64,000 nt of DNA from Rhyacichthys aspro (lineage: Eukaryota > Chordata > Actinopteri > Gobiiformes > Rhyacichthyidae), in the NCBI GenBank assembly GCA_036850595.1, contig CM072156.1:14022326-14086325 (forward strand), read 5' to 3'. Below, one piece after another: positions 22,147 to 33,466 of this stretch (position 1 is the first letter of the stretch; each line of letters opens with the position of its first letter). The position numbers and the translations under genes were made by a program. The notes under the pieces were generated by a model, which searched no databases, had not been told where the DNA came from, and saw nothing but the letters and a program-made list of their open reading frames with translations.

Positions 22147-25100
22147 ATGGGAAGGTTAGTTTGTTGTTGAGTGGTCTTATTCACATATGTTTGAACTCTG
22201 ACAGTACATTAATCATCTCATTTTTGTCTCATTTGTGTTGGCAGGATAAGCTTTTCGTGCCTTTTCCCAGCTGCGTGGCATTTCAGCCTGTCATCCCAGG
22301 TTCTTCCACGACTTTTGTTCCCTTCACTTAGACAGCTGATTCTCATTGGACTGGTGTTTGGCCTCATAGGGCTTCTTTACGTGCTGCTTGTCACTGGAAA
22401 GGGCCCTGTCAGCTGGCTCTCAAATGAAAATCACTTTCACAGGTATACAAACAAATTATTTTCACTAAGAATATTGACGCAATAAACACATATTTTACTA
22501 TTAAAGTTACAGGCATTTGGCAAGGGTGACTGATATAGATGCAACTGACACAAGTAACCCCAACCTGAATTATGGCCTGGTGGTGGACTGTGGCAGCAGC
22601 GGCTCTAGAGTATTTGTGTATTGCTGGCCCCAACACACCGGTAACCCCCATGAGTTGTTGGACATCCGACAAATGAGAGATGAACACCGCAAACCAGTGG
22701 TCATGAAAATAAAACCAGGTAGCTTACCATGTTGCAAACAGAAACTGTAATCATAAAACACACTCATTTCCCCATTTTGCAATTTGAATATGTGATTTGT
22801 TTTCTAGGTATCTCTGAACTGGCTAAAACACCTGAAAAAGCCAGTGACTATATCTATCCACTGTTAAGTTTTGCAGCCCAACACATCCCCAAAAATAAGC
22901 ACCAAGAAACACCCCTGTACATTTTGTGCACAGCTGGAATGAGAATACTGCCTGAGAGGTACATTTGTGTAACTAAAAATAGTTTGGCCTCATTTTAGTG
23001 AGTGACACTTTAAAGGATATATTTGACGTGTTCCTCTTGTTTAAACTCAGTCAACAAGAAGCTCTTTTGGAGGATCTGCGAACAGATATCCCAGTGCACT
23101 TCAACTTCCTTTTCTCTGATTCTCATGTGGAAGTAATATCTGGAAAACAAGAAGGTAAACTAGTTAACGTTTGGATGCGTTACATCATGTTAAAAAATAC
23201 TACAATTCTGCCATTATGCATATTTAAATATTAGTATACACATTAAAATTATGTTTTTATTTGTTATTGAAATGTTAACATAGAGGGCAGCTGGTATTTG
23301 TTCATACAATAACTCTCCTTTACCATCAGGTGTTTATGCATGGATTGGAATCAATTTTGTCCTTGGACGGTTTAACCATGTGCATAATGGTAAGTACCTG
23401 TGTAAGTTTCTTTTAAAGGTTCATTTGTGTTGTCTTAAAGAGACCAAAACATCTGTCTCCTGTCTCCTTTAGACGGGGAAGCTGTTGTTGAGGTGAACGT
23501 TCCTGGCAGCGATCAGCAGGAGGCAGTGGTGAGGAAAAGGACTGCTGGTGTCTTGGACATGGGGGGTGTCTCCACACAGATTGCATATGAAGTCCCCAAA
23601 ACTGTAAGCTTTGCTTCTCCACAGCAGGTTATTATCCACAACCAATTCTGTTTTGTGCTGTCTTTGTTTTTTGTCGCTCACTGTTTGTTCTTCTCCCTCC
23701 TCTCAACTTCTCACTACCATTTCCTGATTAAACCTTTATGCACCATTTTTTGTCCCGTGGAGATGAACTGCTCTCTATTCATCACTGTAAGACTGCTGCA
23801 TGACTCTGTAGCAAGAAAAAAACAGTGTTATTATTGTGTTAACATTCACAATAAGCAGACGTTTAGAGTTTAGTTTATACACTTAGATTATTATGGTGTT
23901 GTTAACTGTGTACTTTTCCACTGAAAACATTAGAAACACAACCTCTCATAAATAATTCATTTCTGCCTTTGTTTCTACAATTTTTTCAACAATTCACTTT
24001 TAATTCTAATAAAATTTTATGTCTGTAGGAGGAAGTTGCCAAAAACTTACTGGCTGAATTCAACTTGGGCTGTGATGCTCATCGCACAGAGCATGTTTAT
24101 CGTGTTTATGTGTCCACTTTTTTGGGTTTTGGAGGAAATGCAGCACGCCAAAGATACGAGGAGAATATAATGAGAAATACCATCAAACGTAACATGTAAG
24201 GGATGCCAACAATTGTTTATGTCTTTTTATTTATTTATTTGCTGTTTACACTGTATTGCTTATTGTCTTATCCAGGCTTTTAGGTCAGCATGTTGGTGAA
24301 ACAGCAGAGTCTCCCCTCCTTGACCCCTGTCTACCCACTGACCTCGAGGATGAGATCGGGCCCTCAACACAAAAGTTCTATCTAAGAGGGACAGGAGATT
24401 TTGATCAATGCAGACAACTCCTTCAGCCGTACCTCAACCGAAGCAATGAGACTCAAACGTCTCTCAGCGGTGTCTATCAACCAGCCATTGACTACAGCAA
24501 CAGCCAGTTTTATGGTTTCTCAGAGTTCTACTATTGTACTGAGGATGTGTTGCGAATGGGAGGAGATTATAATGCTACCAAGTATTCCCAGGCTGCTAAG
24601 GTGAAATGTTTTTTGTCATTTATTTTTGTATTTATTTATTTTAACTCTTTAACCATACCACTTAAGAGAAAATGAGTCTAATTTCCTTCTTTTACATTTA
24701 CAGAACTATTGTGCCACCCAGTGGAAGACACTGAGGGAACGCTTTGATGCTGGATTGTATGCCTCACATGCTGATCTTCATAGACTCAAGTGAGCTGCAT
24801 AAATGAATACCTTTGTAAATCTTATTGTATTCTTTCAAAATTAGACTTGCGATGTGAACCATAGTTTTTATTAGGCTGTGTTTATATTTTTTAGGTACCA
24901 GTGTTTTAAATCAGCGTGGATGTATGAAGTATTGCACACAGGCTTCTCGTTTCCAAGCAGTTACAAAAACCTGAAGACTGCCCTCTTAGTCTATGATAAA
25001 GAGGTCCAGTGGACTCTAGGAGCCATACTTTACAGGACAAGGTTTCTGCCTCTGAGGTAAGATCAAGTCAGTCATCATCCTGTAGGAACCTTTTACTACT

Positions 25101-25412
25101 AAGACTAAAATTATTTAGGGATTGCTTCCAACAAAAGCTACAGTTTAGTTAAGTTTTAACAAATAACTTCTTTTTAGGGACATTCAACAGGAAAGCTTGA
25201 AAGGATTACACTCCCACTGGCGACACAGCTTCTCCTTTGTCAATAACCACTACTTATTCCTTGCTTGTTTCTTCATTGTGCTGTTATCAATTATGCTATA
25301 CTTACTACGACTTCGACGAATCCATCGCCGCACTGCTCAGCGTTGCAGCCCGTCCTCTGCACCGTGGCTGGAAGCAGGCCTGGGATCACCCACACTGCCT
25401 ATTAACCTCTAA
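22147..25412 (+). CDS. entpd4: Ectonucleoside triphosphate diphosphohydrolase 4 (Golgi/lysosomal apyrase)
   Basis: Type of NTPDase that splits UDP and other nucleotides inside Golgi or lysosomal/autophagic vesicles. Twelve coding exons join in phase: 22147-22154, 22245-22442, 22513-22718, 22808-22958, 23051-23154, 23330-23389, 23473-23627, 24029-24195, 24276-24600, 24704-24789, 24895-25056, 25178-25412. The product is 618 residues (human 616). The first coding exon contributes only eight bases (ATG GGA AG). Membrane segments lie at about 33-52 and 566-584, with the catalytic domain between them. The five apyrase conserved regions are visible: VVDCGSSGSRVFVY (about 92-105), LCTAGMRILPE (177-187), GVYAWIGINF (223-232), GVLDMGGVSTQ (268-278) and YGFSEFYYC (429-437). 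Cytosolic Arg-rich tail at the C-terminus. AATAAA at 26208-26213 is a plausible 3' end. It neighbours slc25a37, as in human 8p21. Confidence 0.97.
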
Positions 25413-27128
25413 ACTTTGTAGAGCGTAAAGTCTGGACAGCATGCTTGACTTTCCAAAACCAATAGCACTCTTTTTTTTTTTCACTCATCCTTTGAAATGT
25501 ACCCATACTATGTGCTGGATTTTGAGAGCTGGTACGGTGAAAATGACATTTGAGGGAGATGTGTGGAGCCCACTGGTTTCACTGAGTCAATGTTTAATTT
25601 TAAGTTATGTTAAATTAATACAGAAACTTTTTTCCTGGCATTTTATTTTTGCCACTATTAAAAGTGGCTGCCTTTAGATTTACTTTAGCTATTATTTAGC
25701 TATTTTGAAGTTTCCTTAAAAACAGATTCACGGAAGGCCTTTGTGAAATGCACATCTTAATTTATGTATGGTACTTTGACTTATTGTTGCGTTTTTAAGT
25801 TCATTGCATGATCAGGTTTTGTTTTTTCTTGTCATGTGCAGTAGTCAGTCATCATTTTTACACAAACCTTAAATGCAATACAATTCAATAATTCAGTTAC
25901 TGATAGGAGCACCTAGTCCTACATTTTGAAGAAAGACCTGCAGTACTGAGTGGGATAATTCTGCGTTTGTGTTTTTTTGGGGTTTTTTTTCTTTCCTATT
26001 TATATTGTGAGACAAAGACTTTATTAGTTCTACTAGTGCAATATACTATACTGTATGTCTTGTCACTGTCAAGAAAAACTCTTTGGAGATGGGTTTTGTT
26101 GGGCTTCCTTTTCAGAAGCTGCCGTATCACTGGGATGACTTTGAATTGTAAATGAGTGCACAGCACATGGTCTATTTATATATAATTGTTTGCACAGACG
26201 AATTCTAAATAAATGTGTATTATGTATCAGTTCTGTTGTAAAGGGTTTTTTTTTATATAAATACATATATATGTATATACATATATCTGTTATATCTGGC
26301 TTGTCTGCAAAAATTCTATAAAACCCCACTGGAAAATGAATATCAGCCTTCTGTTGTTTATCATTTGCCTTCAGATCTTTAGTTTTGAAATCTTTTAAAT
26401 AATTACCATAAGAATTAAGTAATAGTAACTGTGACGTAAGCTCTCTTGTTGTTGAGTCATTATACCACTCAGTGCTGCTTGAGTGGCACTCCCTCAATGA
26501 CATTGCATAGTTTTGTGTGTGTGTGTGTGCCTTTCATGGAACATGTTGTGTTGAACAGTAGAAAAGTGGCACTGCAGTTCATAGAGAAGTCCTGCTCATT
26601 TATTCTTTATGATCCACATCTGGTAAATAAAACTTAGAGAGAGATAGCAGAATAAAAAAAAAAAGAATATGACGTGGTCACACTTTTAATCCTGCTGCAC
26701 AAAGCTGCATGACAAGTCAAACCTGCTCTAATGTAAACACTCTGGGTTTTGAAGTCAAATATCATAATGTCACAAATTCAAACGGCTGTATCCACAAAGC
26801 AATTGAAAAACAATATTTCGTAAATGTTCGTCAATCGTCACAAACCCATTCATAAGTGCACAGCCCACACCAGTTACGTACAGAACTAGAAGACTGTCGT
26901 TTGTCACGGGAGAACTTTTGATTGGCTACTCCAAACAATGGTGCGGCCCACTTTTCAAGTATCTCTAATATGATTGGATGACAGCAAACTGGACACGCCC
27001 TCTGTCCGTGACGTCGCCTCGGCGCTGGGACCGCAGTCTGTCGCGATGATGTTGTGGATATACACGCCGCCGAGACCTCTCCCAGAGTTATCTAAAACAT
27101 AAAAACGACTGACAGGAGCTCCCCACGC
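25413..27128 (+). other. entpd4 3' UTR and slc25a37 upstream region
   Basis: The entpd4 3' UTR probably runs to just past AATAAA at 26208-26213. A further AATAAA sits near 26626. From about 26.85 kb the sequence becomes richer in CpG, with an inverted CCAAT (ATTGG) near 26921, and reads like the CpG-type promoter and 5' UTR of slc25a37. No coding exon is seen. Confidence 0.55.
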
Positions 27129-30100
27129 ATGGAGTTACGCTCGGACGGAGTGGTGGCAACACTTGAAATGTCGCAGGTCAAAAGCAATGACCCAGTGAGT
27201 GGTTCGAACAGTGATGTGGACTACGAGAGCTTGCCACCTCATGTCCCAGTGACGACCCACATGACAGCGGGAGCTGTGGCAGGCATACTGGAGCACACTG
27301 TCATGTACCCCGTGGACTCTGTCAAGGTAACGCTCACATCAGCCACAACAACACTGTCCTGATTGTTTTCGCCTCCGGAGCTCACTCATTAAGAGGCTAC
27401 AGAGCGCTGCTAACTCCAAGCGGCTGTAACAGGAAACCAGTGAAGCAGCCTCATCTGTAGTTAGCTTCAGCGTTAGCCAATTTACTCACGACAAGCATGC
27501 TCGCCACAACTCAACTGTACATACTAGTTTAGCCAGTTACCACAATCAAAACATTATCAAACAGAGCGATATGATCTAAAACAAGAAGCAAACAGCTTTC
27601 TACACTCTTTCTATTTGCGCTTTTTACTTACTTTGTAAACGCCGCCGAGATGTCAAAGTCGGCTGATTTGTAATAAAGTTCTGATCGTGACATTTATAAC
27701 TTGATTAGACCGTTCTTATGAAGCATGCCTTAGTTTTAGGCGTTTTCTATGGACTGAAAAACTACTAGGGTCAGTGAAGGTCAAGCGTAGATGTCAGATG
27801 AAGTTGACACCTAACTCTAAACATTCTTTACCTTAAACAACCTGTGAGGGATGTCCTATAGGGGAAAAAAATGCTTTTATAGGAGATTGAGTGTGAATTT
27901 CAATTTCAAAACACTGTGCATCTATATTGTAATGCAGTTTATTATGTTAATCTATTGTTAATGTCAAAAAATGCAAATTCCAGTTTGTGGTGTTGTCTTG
28001 AATTAGTCTAATTTTATTAAAGAGCAAGTTTTGGTTAAAAAAAAAAAAAAAAAAGAACTGCTGAGTCTACAAAGAAACACAAAAACTGTTTAATTTTGAA
28101 CTTTGCCCCCAAATCCTCTGCCTTCTGCAATGCTATTGTTTTCTAACAATGTGGTGTTGTCCTAACATTAGGGGCTATTCAGCTTTTTGCAAAAATGTAA
28201 GATGTTTTGTGGATAAAACGTAATTAACAAATTTAAAAAAAAAAAAAAATTCAAATCATGTTTTCTACTGTATGGTCCATTTTAAATTGAATAATAATAG
28301 TGATGACAAACTTTTTGACCAATCAACATAGTTACAATCTCTCTAGAGATAATGCTTTTGAAGAACCCAGGGAGTAGTCTATATTAAAGTTTTTGGGTGG
28401 GCTTATCATACCTCTGCACATTTAGAGTCCGCCTTGCTAAGTGGGTGTGAATGTATTCACTCCTCTGTCATTGTGATTAGTAAAATGAAGTGTCGCAAAA
28501 AGCCTGCCAAGCCCAGAAAAATGGAACTGGAAAAATTATGTGTAATGTAATGTAATGTTCAATCATTTTCTACAGCTTAGCCTATTTGAGGGTCACAGGG
28601 AGCTTGAACCTATGCCAGGAGCTTTGGGGTGAAGTGGGGTCCACCCTGTATAATCAGCAGATAACTGCAGGGCTAACATTTAGAGACATGACTGACCACT
28701 CTGCCACCATGCACCAGCTAAATACATATGTATTAATTTTACCTATATTAATAGCAAAAATTCCCTTTTTGTTTGGCTATGTTCATTTTTAGCTAAAGTC
28801 TAGAAACTGTAAAAGAGCACTTATTTCTATTGTTTGAACAAGTTTTGTATCCTATTAATTCTCAAATCTGTATCAAACGGAAATGTAATTGATACATTAT
28901 TGTTGAACTGACGGAAGGAAACCCAAGGGAACATGCTGAGGAAGATAGAGATGGCCTATCTCCCAAACCAGCCCCAAATGTCTTCACAAACAAAAATATG
29001 CTTTTGGCGGTCCAAAGAACTTGGCGTGAAAGCCATAGCCTCCCATACGAGCTCAGAGGCACTTTTCTTCTAAACGGGGCTTCAATGTCATTGAGAGCTC
29101 TTAGTGTCACAGAAATGTGTTACGGAAAACAATACAGCAGAAGATCGCAATGTGGCCCTCACCAGATGCCCTCTTCAAGCCATGAGAGTCATGACTACAA
29201 ACTAAAATAACTGTTCTAATGTTAAATATCTCTCTGTTTTGTTTTAGACTCGGATGCAGAGCCTGCAGCCAGACCCAAATGCACAATACAGGAGTGTGTA
29301 TGAAGCTCTCAAAAGGATTATCCGGACTGAAGGGATCTTCAGACCATTTAGGGGCCTAAACATCACTATGTTAGGAGCAGGGCCCGCCCATGCTCTGTAC
29401 TTTGCCTGCTATGAAAAAGTCAAACGCTCGCTAAGTGATGTTATTCAGAATGGACGCAACAGTCATTTAGCAAATGGTATGATTTTTTTACATTTCTTCT
29501 CCAGTTTGGTATATTAACTGCTCTTTGGGAAAAAAGAAGACAGAGTACTGTTTGCAATTCACACAACTGAAAAAGACTTTAGACTTTACTCATTGTAAAA
29601 AACAGTATTTGCACAAACAAAATTTCATGTCAGAACCATAACGCCATATGAATTTAGGTTAGATTTTGGTAAAAAGGGCAATTTTACTTTAAAAAAAGCC
29701 TTAAAAAACAAATATAGAAACTATGTCTTTGATATTGTTGACAGGTGTGGCAGGCAGTGTGGCCACAGTTCTTCATGATGCTGTAATGAATCCAGCTGAA
29801 GGTAAGTAAAAACTAATTACCTCTTATTCATAAAAAAACATCTGAATAATCCATTTGATGGATTTAATTTAAAGATACTATATAAAATTGACTACTTTTT
29901 GCTTTTTCCTATGGTTTAGTGGTAAAGCAAAGGATGCAGATGTACAACTCTCCTTATCGGGGCCTTTGGGACTGTGTCCAAACAATAACACGTAATGAAG
30001 GAATTGGAGCCTTCTATCGCAGCTACAGCACACAGCTGACCATGAACATTCCCTTTCAGGCCGTTCACTTTATTACATATGAACTGATGCAGGAACAACT

Positions 30101-30452
30101 GAACCCTGACAGACATTACCATCCTGGCACTCACATAGTGTCTGGTGCAGCAGCGGGTGCTGTTTCTGCAGCAGTGACCACTCCACTTGATGTCTGTAAA
30201 ACACTGCTCAACACTCAAGAGAATGTTGCACTCAGCTCCATGAACATTAGTGGCCACTTAACTGGAATGGCTAACACCTTCAGGACAGTGTACCGGCTTG
30301 GTGGCCTGGCAGCCTTCTTTAAAGGGGTACAAGCCAGGGTAATATATCAGATGCCCTCCACTGCCATCGCCTGGTCAGTGTACGAGTTCTTTAAATACTT
30401 CTTAACAAAGCAGCACCTTGATGAAGATCAGGCCCTTTCTAATGGGAAGTAA
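27129..30452 (+). CDS. slc25a37: Mitoferrin-1, mitochondrial iron carrier
   Basis: Inner-membrane carrier of the SLC25 family that brings iron into mitochondria for haem and Fe-S cluster synthesis, chiefly in developing red cells. Four coding exons (27129-27326, 29248-29476, 29745-29801, 29920-30452) join to 338 residues, the same length as the human protein. The three carrier repeats each show their signature: YPVDSVK followed by TRMQ across the exon 1-2 junction (about 60-70), NPAEVVKQRMQ (158-168) and TPLDVCKTLLNTQ (249-261). The N-terminus MELRS and the C-terminal MPSTAIAWSVYEFFKYFLTK are diagnostic of mitoferrin. Mitoferrin-2 (slc25a28) is the only close alternative; the length, the MELRS start and linkage to entpd4 and nkx3.1 favour mitoferrin-1. 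AATAAA at 30927-30932 is the likely 3' end. Confidence 0.96.
27327..29247 (+). other. slc25a37 intron 1
   Basis: Intron of 1.9 kb. It contains poly-A tracts near 28.04 and 28.24 kb, a degenerate repeat tail at about 28560-28720, and an unexplained GC-richer stretch at about 28.88-29.20 kb. Confidence 0.7.
28560..28720 (+). repeat. Degenerate dispersed repeat (LINE/SINE 3' tail type)
   Basis: The stretch has the order seen in a very common teleost dispersed repeat: TCAATCATTTTCTACAGCTT, then a GGGTCACAGGGAGC element, then GGGGTCCACCCTG and GCAGGGCTAACA. It is much diverged. I recognise the pattern but cannot assign the family with certainty. Confidence 0.6.
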
Positions 30453-32645
30453 GAGAGAAAAGCATGTTGCTTAAGTGTAGCTTCCGAAATAAGGAAGTGG
30501 CTTGGGCTTTTATCTCACATGAAAATCCCTGTGGTTGAGGTGTGTCAGAATGTCTCCTATTGCTTACTTTACAGCCTAGTTGTTTTGTGTGCCTAATGTG
30601 ACACAAGCAAGTTTATGCAACAAAGAAAATGTCAGATAGATGATGAAAGGTTGTCAACTTGTTCCTCCATTCACTCCATAAATGTATCAGTTACGACATG
30701 TCAGATGCATTTCTAAATTTGGTGACAACTGGAGTTGTGCTCGGAAGATGTTTATACTTCCTTATTTAGGAACTTTCTATTTATTTTGTTCTATTTCCAT
30801 GACTTATGTTTTATGAATGCTATTTGCTTGTTTTATTGCATTGTGTATTTATAATGAACTATGAGAACACATTCCAGTCTGCCCACAGAGACATAATAGA
30901 GGCACTTTTTAAAGTGCCCCATCAATAATAAAGGTGGCCTTACCTTTTGTTAGACATTAGAGTCTATTTTATCCAGTCAAACCATGGTGAGCTGGATAGT
31001 GTTTCTTTATTTTTCTTGTTATCTCCTAACAATTAGATTTTTTCTTTTCACTCTACATGCAAAGCTCCACCTTTTTCCTTCTTCCTGAGAAAACACATTG
31101 TCTCTGCTTTAAGAGTTTTACAAGAGTCTAGTGTCCTGTTATTGGACTTGTTACAATGCAAAACTACAATGCTCTTGAATCACGCACAAGAATGGTACCC
31201 TACCTGTTCAGAAAGGGGCAGCTAGACTATGAATATTCATGTATTTATAAAACGACCTATTTTTGTGATCATTGTTTCTGAGCAGCTCTGTTGTATCACT
31301 AACATTTATTCCCATTGTGTCAGTAACAGACTAGTGTTTTTTAAAATACGTGCAGACTTTAATATGTTATATTTTTTATATCCCGTTGGCCAGTCACTAC
31401 AGCTAGTGAGCATTTTCCTTTTTCCCAATTGTCCTGATGTATTTACATATTTCCTGTGTGCTCTCAGCTTCTTGATTATTTCTCACTGGGTTGTCAAGAC
31501 ATTCCTGTAAATATTGGTATAATCCAGCGAAAGGCAAATTTATTTATTCAAAATTATGAAGTTTTTTTTTTTTTTTTTCACCAGTTCAGAGAGTTTGAGA
31601 GTTTCCATCAGTCTCAGCCCAGACACCAAAGATCTTCTTGTGTATTCTATGCATTCTCTATTTATGCTTTATTTTTTTCTCATCTTAATTCTGACTGTTC
31701 AAATCTAATCTGTTACTAATAATATATTTGTTTCTTATTGGAAAAAATTATAATACACGCTTAGAAGTCCCTTTGCTTAAACCTCCAAATATATTTCACA
31801 GAGAAGTAAATTACCAGAGCAGGAGCAGTTCTTTTCACTTTTTTTTCTGTGTTTTTTATGCAACATGTCAGATTTTACTAATTTTACTACTTGATCTGTT
31901 ATGGTTATAGTAAATAATTCTTGTTTTATAAATTTTGTTTGGGTGCACAGTCATATTTAGAAGTTGTAGTCATGAGTGTGCCCATAAATGACATTAAACA
32001 AGAGACGGTAGTCTGTGTTGACACCTCCACAGTCTTAATATTTTCCTGCTTTTTACGCACAGTTTTTAGGGGATTTTGAAAAATGCATTCTCCTGAACAG
32101 AAATGCTTGAAAGTGAAAGACCATGCAAAAACAAATGATTGTAATAATGCTGCTACAGTTTGTAACACTGGAGCGAAAATAAAGATGCAAGTAAGTAAAG
32201 CTGTGTGTGTGTGTTGTCTGTTGCCTCTGTATTTCTCAATGAGTTTATTGTAAGTAGAAGAAAAAAAGAAATGTCTACTTGAAGACATTCAACTATTGAG
32301 CAATCTCTTGTTAATCATTTGGGAGCAGGAGTGGCAAACGTCCATTAGAGGGCAGTATTGCTCAAGTATGTTAACCCTAGCCCTAGTAAGCTGATGTCGT
32401 ACTCATGGTCATACTGTACTGTCACGTGGTGCAAGTTTATTGTAATTCACAATGCAATTAATTAACTAAACTACAACATAACATATGACAATATGACAAA
32501 GGTGGCCTATATAAATAACCTATTTAGGGCACTAAATGTTCAAAACAAGGGGCATGCAGCACTGTGGAGAAAGATTGTTCAAAACTGTGACACATTAAGG
32601 TTTTTACATTTGTGAAACAAGACAGCTCCTAATTAAATAGGGTCA
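30453..32645 (+). other. slc25a37 3' UTR and spacer
   Basis: The 3' UTR probably ends just after AATAAA at 30927-30932, which lies close behind a short perfect inverted repeat (30901-30918). From there to the transposon remnant the sequence is AT-rich, with a poly-T tract near 31562-31578 and no convincing exon. Confidence 0.6.
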
Positions 32646-33466
32646 TACACAGCTTTATTAGGTACGCCTGTCCTAAAGCCTCTAAATGCAAATGTCTAAT
32701 CAACTAATCACATGGCAGCATTGCAGCACACAGGCTGATAGGTCTACTGTTGATCTACTGGGATTTTCATGCACAACCATCTCGAGAGTTGAAAGACAAG
32801 GATCAAAAAAGAGAAAACCATCCAATGAGCTGTGATTCTATGAACGAAAATGCCTCGTTCATGCCAGTGGTCACAGGAGAAAGGCCAGGCTGGTTTAAGA
32901 TGATAGAGAGGCAGCACTAACTCATATAACCACTTGTTGAAGACACAATACAACATGTCTAACCTGGAAGGAGATAAGTTACAGCAACAGAAGACCACTC
33001 CTGTCAACCACAAATAGGAAACTGAGGCTTCAATTCAATATGCTCACCAAAACTGCCCAATAGCAGATTGGAGAACCGTTGCCTGGAGTGATAAGCCTCC
33101 ATTTTTGCTTCATCAGAATATAGTGTAAACATAACATAAGAAACATGAAAATATGGAGTAATGGCATGAGGAGACACACTTTCTGATGGCTACTAAATCA
33201 TCTCAAACTGTTTCCTTGAACATGACAATACGTTGTCTGTACCCAACAGCTTCCATAGTTAGCAGATCTCAATCTAATAGAGCACCTCCGGGACTTGGTA
33301 GAACAGAAGATCAGCATCATGGATGTGCAGCCATTATGTCAGTTGGACCAAAATCTCAGATGAATGTGACCAGCACCAAGGTCACCAAGGCACTTCAAAG
33401 GGCAATAGGGAGTCTATATATAATAGGGGAAAAGCAAGGAGGACCTACAAAAGTGGCCAGTGTGTA
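32646..33466 (+). mobile_element. Decayed Tc1/mariner-type DNA transposon
   Basis: The left end (CTTTATTAGGTACGCCTG at about 32653) and the right end (AAAGTGGCCAGTGTGTA) correspond to the terminal repeats of a widespread fish Tc1-like element, with TA at both outer limits. Between them the plus strand can be read in pieces as a Tc1 transposase: a DLLGFS-x-TTISRV helix-turn-helix region near 32.75 kb and a LNLIEHL-x-DLVE region near 33.28 kb. Stops and frameshifts interrupt it. The copy is shortened, since the middle of the catalytic region between about 33.11 and 33.17 kb is missing. It is non-functional. Confidence 0.85.

Noticed and set aside
32744..33013. 89-codon minus-strand frame
   Set aside because: It lies antisense within the decayed Tc1-like element.
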